DNA from: Halopseudomonas salina
GTDB lineage: Bacteria > Pseudomonadota > Gammaproteobacteria > Pseudomonadales > Pseudomonadaceae
NCBI RefSeq assembly: GCF_008641105.1
Contig: NZ_VTTI01000011.1
Location: 62,001 to 126,000 of the forward strand
Length of the DNA stretch: 64,000 nucleotides
Direction of reading: 5' to 3'
The notes under the pieces are model-generated. The model saw only the letters and a program-made list of their open reading frames with translations. It was not told the origin of the DNA and ran no database searches. The translations under genes and the position numbers were made by a program. Positions 8,306 to 15,472 of the stretch are shown here, one piece after another (position 1 is the first letter of the stretch; every line of letters begins with the position of its first letter).

Positions 8306-9652
8306 CTATTCCAACGCCTCCATCAACACCCTGACCTTGGTCAGGGTTTCCTGGTATTCGGCTTCGCCCTCAGAATCGTCGACAATTCCTCCGCCGCCCC
8401 AGCAATAGAGGGTGTCGTCCTGGTGTACAAGGCTGCGGATGGCGATGTTCAGGTCCATCTGGCCTTCGCATCCGATATAGCCGATGCTGCCGCAGTAAAG
8501 GCTGCGTCTGACCGGCTCCAGCTCCTCTATAATCTGCATGGCACGGATCTTGGGCGCTCCAGTGATCGAGCCGCCGGGGAAGGATGCGGCAACCAGATCA
8601 AAGGCATCGTGCTTCGCTTCCAGTTGGCCGGTGACGCTGCTGACCAGATGATGGACGTTCGGATAGGTTTCCAGTTTGAACAATTCCGGTACCCGCACGC
8701 TGCCCAGCGCGCAGGAGCGGCTCAGGTCATTGCGTAGCAAATCGACAATCATCAGATTCTCGGCACGGTCCTTCAGGCATGCCTGCAGTTCCCGAGCGAG
8801 TTCCGCATCCTCTTCTGCGTTGGCGCCTCTGGCTCGCGTGCCCTTGATTGGCCGGGTTTCCACTGCGCCGTTGCGGGCGCTCAGAAAGCGCTCTGGTGAC
8901 AGGCACAGAAGGTTGTGGTCAGCACTTTCAATGTAAGCGGCGAAGGGCACCGGGCACGCAGCACGCAGTTGTCGATAGGCCTGCAGGGCGTCGCCACTGC
9001 AACGGGCACTAAAGCGCTGAGCCAGGTTGATCTGGTAGCAGTCGCCGGAATGGATGTAATCCTTGATGCGTCTGAATGAGCGTTGGTAGGCATCGCTACT
9101 TTGCTCAGGCTGGAAAGGGGCCCGGAGTTTAAACGGGCCGGGTTCCTCTGGTTCGCTGTCGAGCAGATACTGAACTCGCTTACGCTCGGCATAAGTGATG
9201 TCGGGGTGACAGACCAGCCAGCAACGTCGGGTCGAGTGGTCACTTATCACACTCCAGGCATAGATCCCCATTTCCAGCAATGGCAGGCTGATATCGGCGG
9301 TTGACCCGGTGGGCAATACTTCAAGCAGCCGACCGAAGTCGTAGCTTATAAACCCCAGCGCGCCGGCTCCGAAGGGCAGGGAAATATCGTCCGGCCAGGC
9401 TGCTGGCGGAAGCTCTGAGAGTGCCCCGCGCAAACGGGAAAGAACTGACTTTCCTGACTCCCCGGGCGAGGGGGAGATGATCCGCCGGGGGCCGGCGGCG
9501 AGAATACTGAACCGTGCGAAGCGCTCTATCCCGGCCGCCGAATCCAGTAGCACGGGTTGACCCAACACCCGAACCGCATTCAACCGGGGTATTGGGTCGC
9601 CCTGGTACGGCAATTCCGTCAGCAGATAGCAACCCTGTTCCTGAGCTGTCAT
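8306..9652 (-). CDS. pabB: Aminodeoxychorismate synthase component I
   Basis: PabB converts chorismate to 4-amino-4-deoxychorismate with ammonia from PabA, for p-aminobenzoate and folate synthesis. The 448-residue protein has the chorismate-binding domain in its C-terminal two thirds: PIKGTRARG (the lysine form diagnostic of PabB rather than TrpE), NLMIVDLLRNDLSR, GGSITGAPKIRAM, and YCGSIGYI. The N-terminal part contains GFISYDFGRLLE. Its ATG overlaps the stop of the ATP-grasp gene by 4 bases, so the two are translationally coupled. folD, another folate gene, is 11 kb away. Confidence 0.93.
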   Translation of the reverse strand: MTAQEQGCYLLTELPYQGDPIPRLNAVRVLGQPVLLDSAAGIERFARFSILAAGPRRIISPSPGESGKSVLSRLRGALSELPPAAWPDDISLPFGAGALGFISYDFGRLLEVLPTGSTADISLPLLEMGIYAWSVISDHSTRRCWLVCHPDITYAERKRVQYLLDSEPEEPGPFKLRAPFQPEQSSDAYQRSFRRIKDYIHSGDCYQINLAQRFSARCSGDALQAYRQLRAACPVPFAAYIESADHNLLCLSPERFLSARNGAVETRPIKGTRARGANAEEDAELARELQACLKDRAENLMIVDLLRNDLSRSCALGSVRVPELFKLETYPNVHHLVSSVTGQLEAKHDAFDLVAASFPGGSITGAPKIRAMQIIEELEPVRRSLYCGSIGYIGCEGQMDLNIAIRSLVHQDDTLYCWGGGGIVDDSEGEAEYQETLTKVRVLMEALE

Positions 9653-10662
9653 GCCGGAGCGCCAGTCCCCTTGTCGGAAAGATCCGCAATAGAGGCGGGT
9701 GGGCCAAAATGCCGCTGCGCATAGGCCACTCGATCGGCAACCGTTTCAGTGCGGCCAGTTTTCTTCAGCGCAGCCAGATGCCTCTCGACCATGTGGCAGC
9801 GGTGGGTAAGCCCTGCATCGTTGGCGATCTGGATATTCAGGCCGGGTCGCGCATTGAGCTCGAGGATCAGCGGGCCTTTCTCTTCATCCAGGACCAGGTC
9901 AACACCAATGTAGCCCAGCCCGGACAGCTCGTAACAGGAGGCGGCCAGATTCATGAATCCGTCCCAGTCAGGTAGCTGCACACCATTCACTGGATTGGTG
10001 GTATCCGGATGCTTGCTGATCTTGTTGTTAAGCCAGGTGCCCTTTAGAGTCAGGCCGGTAGCCAGATCCACGCCGACGCCGATGGCCCCCTGGTGCAGGT
10101 TGGCCTTGCCGCCCGACTGCCGAGTAGGCAGGCGCAGCATGCCCATCACCGGATAGCCCATCAACAGGATAATGCGAATGTCCGGCACGCCTTCGTAGCT
10201 GATGCCTTTGAACAGCGGATCTGGCGTGACGCGGTACTCGATCAGTACGCGATCGCGGTGCCCCCCCAGGGAATACAAGCCAGACAGGATGCTGGAAATG
10301 TGGTGCCCGATATCGTCGCGGCTGATGATCTTGCCGGAAACGGTCTTGTACATGCCCTCGAAGCGGTCGGCGATAACGATGATGCCATCACCGCCAGCCC
10401 CCTGGGCCGGCTTGATGACAAAATCCCGCCGGTCCTTGACGATCTCGTCAAACCGGTCAATATCCTTCTCGGTTTCGATAACGCCATACATCTCAGGCAC
10501 GTTGATGCCCACAGCGATGGCCCGCTCCTTGGTCAGAATCTTGTCGTCCACTACCGGATACAAATGGCGCTTGTTGTACTTGAGCACGTAGTCAGCATTG
10601 CGCCGGTTGATGCCCATCACGCCATTGGCCTGCAACGTTTTCCAGGTTTTCCAGAAGAACAT
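9649..10662 (-). CDS. Alpha-L-glutamate ligase-like ATP-grasp protein (RimK-related)
   Basis: A 337-residue ATP-grasp protein of the RimK-related family, whose members are thought to add glutamate or another amino acid to a peptide or protein. ATP-grasp landmarks are DFVIKPAQGAGGDGIIVI (nucleotide-binding lysine and glycine-rich loop, about residues 80-97) and LILELNARPGLNIQIAN near residue 275 (magnesium-binding Glu and Asn). It starts 9 bases after the stop of the 7TM transglutaminase-like gene and overlaps pabB by 4 bases at its end. In related genomes the ligase and 7TM protein usually come with an ATP-dependent zinc protease gene; none is here. Confidence 0.85.
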   Translation of the reverse strand: MFFWKTWKTLQANGVMGINRRNADYVLKYNKRHLYPVVDDKILTKERAIAVGINVPEMYGVIETEKDIDRFDEIVKDRRDFVIKPAQGAGGDGIIVIADRFEGMYKTVSGKIISRDDIGHHISSILSGLYSLGGHRDRVLIEYRVTPDPLFKGISYEGVPDIRIILLMGYPVMGMLRLPTRQSGGKANLHQGAIGVGVDLATGLTLKGTWLNNKISKHPDTTNPVNGVQLPDWDGFMNLAASCYELSGLGYIGVDLVLDEEKGPLILELNARPGLNIQIANDAGLTHRCHMVERHLAALKKTGRTETVADRVAYAQRHFGPPASIADLSDKGTGAPA

Positions 10663-10671
10663 GGTTTTTCC

Positions 10672-12201
10672 TCAGCCCTGTTTGGTCAGCGCTTTGAAGC
10701 GCATCAGTTCGGTCAGGCGGTAACCGCGGTAACGGCCCATGGCGAGCATGAACGCGACCAGAATCAACAGCGTGGCCGGGAAGGTGAAGAAGAAATACGC
10801 CAGTTCCGGAATGGTCATCAACAGGTGCGCCAGGGTGGCCGCCACGAGGGTGCCAAGCGCGACCTTGAAGGAATGGCCGCCGCCACGTTCTTCCCAGTTG
10901 ATAGAGAGACGCTCGATCGTCATGGTCAGAATGACCATGGGGAACAGCGATACCGACAGAGCCCTTTCAATGCCCAGCTTGTGGCTGAACAGGCTGATGA
11001 TGGCGATGATGATCACAACAAAGGTCAACACAATCGACAGCCGGGGCAGCATCTGCAACTTCAGGTGCTCAAGATAGGAGCGCAGCGACAGACCCAGCGC
11101 AGTAATCAGGGTAAAGAGCACGATGCCCCAGCCGACCTGGGTTTCACGGAATGCGAGTGAGATCAGCACTGGGGTGAAGGTACCCAGGGTCTGGATGCCG
11201 ATGATATTGCGCAGCAACAGAATGACCAGCACGCCGATTGGAATCATGATCATCACGCGGTACACCTGCTGGGCATGCAAGGGCAGGCCATACAGCGAAT
11301 ATTCCAGAAGTTGTGATGCACCGCTGTCGCTGGTCATTTCCGCCAGACGCAGTGCGTTCATTTCGCTGTTGGTCACGGTCAGGGTCAACTGACCCCGACG
11401 GCCCCCATCAATGTCGAATAGCGGTTCGGTACCCGTCCACCAGACCAGACGATTTTCCGGGATACCCTGCTGGGCGGTTTCAGGATGGAAGTAGAGCCAG
11501 CTTTCACCGTTGTGGCTTCGCAGCCAGAGCTCAGGTTGCTGGTTCGGCAGGTTTTCGAGTCGAATGGTATGCACCAGCTCCAGCGGGATGCGTGCCTGGG
11601 CCAACAGGACATCGATCACGCGGGCCTTGGCTATCGGCGAGGTGTCACCGCCCAGCAGCAGCTTGACGTTGTCGTCAGTAATGTCGTTGACGCGGCTGAT
11701 CGCTTCACTGATGAAGGTCTCGATGTCAGCGGAATGCTGTCTGATCGGGCTGATCAGCGCGTTGACGGCCACCTGCTCGGCTCCTTCGAGCACAATCGGA
11801 TCACGCAGTGGCGGCATCGCGGCAGCTGGAGGCTCGCTACTGTAGCGCTGGGTCAGGACCAGGCGATAGTAAAGCGCCTGGGTGCCGGTAGCTCGACGTG
11901 CCGACCAGGTAACCCGCCGGTTGTTGTTCTGCTGGTTGATGCTGACGCCATAGTTGTTGGAAATAAAGCTCTCGTTGAGGCTGACGTAATCCTGAGCCAG
12001 GGGAGGGATAAACATCTGCGCCTTGACCGGAACACCCTTGGTTGCCTCGAATTCGAGTTTTGCATCCAGACTCCAAATGGCGTCTGTTTCATCTTCGGTG
12101 AGCGGGATTTCCATAACGTAGATCTGATAGCCGGTAATGGCGATACCCAGGCAGACCAGTATGGCGATCAGAATTTTTAAGTGCGTATTGATCGATTGCA
12201 T
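10672..12201 (-). CDS. Inactive transglutaminase fused to seven transmembrane helices
   Basis: The 509-residue product has an N-terminal membrane anchor (about residues 8-27), a periplasmic region of roughly 290 residues that corresponds to the inactive transglutaminase-like domain, and a C-terminal block of about seven hydrophobic segments beginning VYRVMIMIPIGVLVILLL. It contains the family's FTPVLISLAFRE and ERLSINWEERGGG. The start at 12201 is chosen because the anchor begins there and a GAGAA site precedes it; the extension to 12411 reads as non-coding. Function is unknown. The linked ATP-grasp ligase suggests a membrane or envelope peptide-modification system. Confidence 0.82.
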   Translation of the reverse strand: MQSINTHLKILIAILVCLGIAITGYQIYVMEIPLTEDETDAIWSLDAKLEFEATKGVPVKAQMFIPPLAQDYVSLNESFISNNYGVSINQQNNNRRVTWSARRATGTQALYYRLVLTQRYSSEPPAAAMPPLRDPIVLEGAEQVAVNALISPIRQHSADIETFISEAISRVNDITDDNVKLLLGGDTSPIAKARVIDVLLAQARIPLELVHTIRLENLPNQQPELWLRSHNGESWLYFHPETAQQGIPENRLVWWTGTEPLFDIDGGRRGQLTLTVTNSEMNALRLAEMTSDSGASQLLEYSLYGLPLHAQQVYRVMIMIPIGVLVILLLRNIIGIQTLGTFTPVLISLAFRETQVGWGIVLFTLITALGLSLRSYLEHLKLQMLPRLSIVLTFVVIIIAIISLFSHKLGIERALSVSLFPMVILTMTIERLSINWEERGGGHSFKVALGTLVAATLAHLLMTIPELAYFFFTFPATLLILVAFMLAMGRYRGYRLTELMRFKALTKQG

Positions 12202-12369
12202 AGTGTTCTCGGCAGCAAGATTGGAGCGCGGCGCGCTTATTCCTGGCAGGACGCAACCGACGAGTGGCATCTTAGCATGCCCTCCGGCCGGCTCGTAATG
12301 GGCATTGTAACCTGTGGCAGATGTGGCGGATGGGCGCTCTGTCAGGTATCGACCAAGGTCGATGCTGAG

Positions 12370-12383
12370 GATTGTTGACAATC
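12370..12383. promoter_or_regulatory. Operator-like palindrome overlapping a -35 element upstream of the prp regulator
   Basis: GATTGTTGACAATC has perfect 6-base arms around a TG centre, the TTGTnnACAA form bound by many FCD-type GntR regulators. It contains a consensus TTGACA (12375-12380), with a poor -10 candidate CAAAAT at 12399-12404. A second TTGTCTACAA lies at 12435-12444. Confidence 0.55.
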
Positions 12384-12423
12384 GGTTAATTTGAAGCGCA
12401 AAATTCGGCAAATTGCAGTGTCG

Positions 12424-12444
12424 AATACATTGTATTGTCTACAA
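12424..12444. promoter_or_regulatory. Paired operator-like palindromes just before the prp regulator
   Basis: AATACATTGTATT (12424-12436, palindromic except its centre) overlaps TTGTCTACAA (12435-12444), which repeats the TTGTnnACAA form seen at 12372-12381. Both lie within 31 bases of the regulator start codon and are good candidates for autoregulation. Confidence 0.5.
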
Positions 12445-12454
12445 GGTTGGTGTG

Positions 12455-13162
12455 ATGACGGATGTTGAAACGGACTCGCCGGCGCTGACGCTATCCGATG
12501 GTGCTTTTCAGCGCATTCAGACAGCGATTGTGAAGGGTGAGATACCGCCCGGAACACGAATCAGCGAGCAATATCTATCCACGACCTTTGGTATCGGTCG
12601 GGGCCCGCTGCGCGAGGCAATTCGTCGTCTCGAGGGTCGACGCCTGGTTGTCCGGATCCCCCATGCCGGTGTTCGCGTGGTGTCCCTGAGTTATGAAGAA
12701 CTCATCGAGCTATACCATGTGCGCGAAGCGCTGGAAGGCATGGCCTGCAGGTTGGCTGCAGAGCATATGACCGACGACGAGATCGCCACGCTGCGTGACG
12801 TGCTTGCCACCCATGAAAAGCACAGCGGTTTGCAGGCCAACAAGTCCTACTACCAACAGGAAGGGGACCTGGATCTGCATTACGTGATTATACGTGGCAG
12901 CAAGAATAAGGCCCTCAGTGACATGCTTCTTGGCGATCTGTATCACCTGGTACGCATGTATCGCTACCGCTATTCATCCACGCCCAAACGCCCGCAGCAG
13001 GCGTTCGCCGAACATCACCGAATTATTGAAGCCATCGCTGATCGTGATGGTGAACTCGCGGAAATGCTGATGCGCCGTCATATCAGCGCCTCACGCCGCA
13101 ATATCGAGCGCCGCATGCACGAGCAGGGCAGCGCCGTCACTTCCCCAGGAGAATCTGTCTGA
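12455..13162 (+). CDS. GntR-family (FCD) regulator of the methylcitrate operon
   Basis: A 235-residue GntR protein with an N-terminal winged helix ([28 protein letters not shown]; recognition part [14 protein letters not shown]) and a C-terminal FCD ligand domain ([26 protein letters not shown]). FCD domains bind small organic acids. Its stop overlaps the prpB ATG by one base, so it is the first gene of the prp operon and probably senses a cycle intermediate such as 2-methylcitrate. This differs from the sigma54-dependent PrpR of enteric bacteria. ATG 12455 is preferred over 12413, which has no ribosome site. Confidence 0.88.
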   Translation: MTDVETDSPALTLSDGAFQRIQTAIVKGEIPPGTRISEQYLSTTFGIGRGPLREAIRRLEGRRLVVRIPHAGVRVVSLSYEELIELYHVREALEGMACRLAAEHMTDDEIATLRDVLATHEKHSGLQANKSYYQQEGDLDLHYVIIRGSKNKALSDMLLGDLYHLVRMYRYRYSSTPKRPQQAFAEHHRIIEAIADRDGELAEMLMRRHISASRRNIERRMHEQGSAVTSPGESV

Positions 13163-14046
13163 TGTCCAAATCCCCAGGTCAACGTTTCCGTGATGCGGTT
13201 GCCGAAGAACATCCCTTGCAGGTAGTTGGTGCGATCAACGCCAACCATGCCCTGCTGGCCAAACGTGCCGGTTTCAAGGCCATTTACCTGTCCGGCGGTG
13301 GTGTCGCTGCCGGTTCCCTGGGCTTGCCCGATCTGGGCATTACCGGCCTGGATGATGTGCTGACCGACGTGCGTCGTATTACCGATGTCTGCGACCTGCC
13401 CCTGCTCGTGGATGTGGATACCGGTTTTGGCTCCAGCGCCTTCAACGTAGCGCGCACGGTCAAGTCGATGATCAAGTTTGGTGCTGCCGCCATTCATATC
13501 GAAGATCAGGTGGGGGCCAAGCGCTGCGGTCATCGTCCGAACAAGGAAATCGTCACCCAGCAGGAAATGGTTGATCGCATCAAGGCTGCCGTGGATGCGC
13601 GTACCGATGACAGCTTCGTAATCATGGCGCGTACTGATGCGCTTGCCGTCGAAGGCCTGGAGTCGGCACTGGACCGCGCAGCAGCCTGCGTTGAAGCGGG
13701 TGCGGATATGGTGTTCCCCGAAGCCATTACCGAGCTCGATATGTACAAGCTGTTCGCCTCCAAGGTAAATGCACCGATCCTGGCCAATATCACCGAGTTT
13801 GGCGCCACGCCGTTGTTTACTACCGACGAGCTGGCCGGTGCCGACGTCTCCCTGGTCCTGTATCCGCTGTCTGCCTTCCGCGCGATGAACAAGGCCGCGG
13901 AAAATGTCTACAACGCTATCCGTAACGACGGTACCCAGCAGAATGTCATCGATACCATGCAAACTCGTATGGAGCTGTACGAGCGCATCAACTACCACGA
14001 TTTCGAGCAGAAGCTCGACGCACTCTTCGCACAGAAAAAATCCTGA
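13162..14046 (+). CDS. prpB: 2-methylisocitrate lyase
   Basis: PrpB splits 2-methylisocitrate to pyruvate and succinate, the last step of propionate oxidation by the methylcitrate cycle. The 294-residue protein carries the lyase signature [12 protein letters not shown] near residue 119, with the catalytic cysteine, the metal-binding DVDTGFG near 80, and [16 protein letters not shown] near 154. Length and motifs are those of PrpB and not of the longer isocitrate lyase. It is coupled by a TGATG overlap to the GntR gene and followed by prpC after 47 bases. Confidence 0.95.
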   Translation: MSKSPGQRFRDAVAEEHPLQVVGAINANHALLAKRAGFKAIYLSGGGVAAGSLGLPDLGITGLDDVLTDVRRITDVCDLPLLVDVDTGFGSSAFNVARTVKSMIKFGAAAIHIEDQVGAKRCGHRPNKEIVTQQEMVDRIKAAVDARTDDSFVIMARTDALAVEGLESALDRAAACVEAGADMVFPEAITELDMYKLFASKVNAPILANITEFGATPLFTTDELAGADVSLVLYPLSAFRAMNKAAENVYNAIRNDGTQQNVIDTMQTRMELYERINYHDFEQKLDALFAQKKS

Positions 14047-14093
14047 ACTGTTCTGCACAGCAGACCGGGCAAAAGACAAGAAGGAGAATGAAT

Positions 14094-15221
14094 ATGGCTG
14101 AAGCAAAGAAACTGAGTGGCGCGGGCCTGCGTGGCCAGGTAGCGGGCAAGACTGCATTGTCTACAGTAGGGCAGACCGGTTCGGGCCTGACCTATCGCGG
14201 TTATGACGTAAAGGACCTGGCGGCCAACTGTCAGTTCGAGGAAGTGGCGCACCTGATTCTCAAGGGTGAACTGCCGACCCAATCCGAACTCGACGCCTAC
14301 AAGAGCAAGCTGAAGAGCTTGCGCGGCTTGCCCCAGGCGCTGAAGGAAGTGCTTGAGCGCATCCCGAAAGACGCCCATCCGATGGATGTGATGCGCACTG
14401 GCTGCTCGATGCTCGGCAATCTGGAAACGGAAGCTGACTTCAGCCAACAGCAGGACGCAACCGACCGCCTTCTTGCAGTGTTCCCTTCGATCATCTGCTA
14501 CTGGTACCGCTTTACCCACGATGGTGTACGTATCGACGAGAATACCGACGACGATTCGGTTGGCGCACACTTCCTGCACATGCTGCGCGGCGAGAAGCCC
14601 AACGCACTGCATGAACAGACCATGAACGTGTCGCTGATCCTGTACGCAGAGCACGAATTCAACGCCTCTACCTTTACTGCCCGCGTTTGTGCCTCGACCC
14701 TGTCCGACATGCACAGCTGTGTCACCGGCGCCATCGGCTCCCTGCGTGGTCCGCTGCATGGCGGCGCCAACGAGGCGGCGATGGACATGATCGAGAACTT
14801 CACCAGCGCGGAACATGCCGAGAAAGAGATGATGGGCATGCTCGAGCGCAAGGAGAAGATCATGGGCTTTGGCCACGCGATCTACGCCACCAGCGACCCG
14901 CGCAACGAGATCATCAAGCAATGGTCCGAAAAGTTGTCGAAGGATGTGGGCGATACCGTGCTTTATCCTGTGTCGGTACGCTGTGAAGAAGTCATGTGGC
15001 GCGAGAAGAAGCTGTTCTGCAACGCCGATTTCTTCCACGCTTCTGCCTACCATTTCATGGGCATACCGACCAAGCTGTTCACACCAATCTTCGTGATGAG
15101 CCGCCTGACCGGCTGGGCCGCCCACGTGATGGAGCAGCGCGCGGATAACCGCATTATTCGTCCGAGTGCCGAGTATGTGGGTGTTGAGCCGCGTACGGTC
15201 GAGCCGATCGAGAAGCGCTGA
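14094..15221 (+). CDS. prpC: 2-methylcitrate synthase
   Basis: PrpC condenses propionyl-CoA with oxaloacetate. The 375-residue size is typical of methylcitrate synthases. Citrate synthase-fold landmarks are GSGLTYRGYDVKDLA near the N-terminus, GPLHGGANEAAMDM near residue 219 (active-site histidine), MGFGHAIY near 258, and the C-terminal GWAAHVMEQRADNRIIRP with the active-site aspartate region replaced in the usual way for this clade. ATG 14094 is used because AAGGAG lies 7 bases upstream; the ATG at 14088 is too close to it. Confidence 0.94.
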   Translation: MAEAKKLSGAGLRGQVAGKTALSTVGQTGSGLTYRGYDVKDLAANCQFEEVAHLILKGELPTQSELDAYKSKLKSLRGLPQALKEVLERIPKDAHPMDVMRTGCSMLGNLETEADFSQQQDATDRLLAVFPSIICYWYRFTHDGVRIDENTDDDSVGAHFLHMLRGEKPNALHEQTMNVSLILYAEHEFNASTFTARVCASTLSDMHSCVTGAIGSLRGPLHGGANEAAMDMIENFTSAEHAEKEMMGMLERKEKIMGFGHAIYATSDPRNEIIKQWSEKLSKDVGDTVLYPVSVRCEEVMWREKKLFCNADFFHASAYHFMGIPTKLFTPIFVMSRLTGWAAHVMEQRADNRIIRPSAEYVGVEPRTVEPIEKR

Positions 15222-15267
15222 AGAAGAATGCAATGAGGAAACGCTGACTGAGCACTGATGCCGGCTA

Positions 15268-15377
15268 GCGGGGTTGAGGATCGACTGGGCTGGACCGTCG
15301 ATGCCCAGGGACGGGCATCGTCGAGCGTACAAGGATGTATTTACAGCGTGTCCAGCCCGGTCGATCCTCAACCCCGC
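15268..15377 (+). promoter_or_regulatory. Double-hairpin element with ANGGAN loops between prpC and acnD (copy A)
   Basis: Outer arms 15268-15295 and 15350-15377 pair over 28 positions with one G-U wobble (15286 with 15359). Inside, CGATGCCC (15299-15306) and GGGCATCG (15313-15320) close the hexaloop AGGGAC. A second hairpin TAC-AAGGAT-GTA follows at 15328-15339. The stretch GTACAAGGATGT (15327-15338) matches the CsrA SELEX consensus RUACARGGAUGU at every position. The element lies 46 bases after the prpC stop and 95 bases before acnD, in the sense direction. No U-run follows, so it is not an ordinary terminator. Confidence 0.75.
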
Positions 15378-15472
15378 CAACGCTCAACTCTCAAAGTCAG
15401 GGTTTCCGGTGTTCTGGAGTAACGGCAAAACAGCTGGCTCCAGCTACTGATTACCTGACGAGTCCTGATGCC

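Noticed and set aside
13992..15380. Long open frame on the minus strand opposite prpC
   Set aside because: It is a shadow of prpC and of the hairpin element; no motif or ribosome site supports it.
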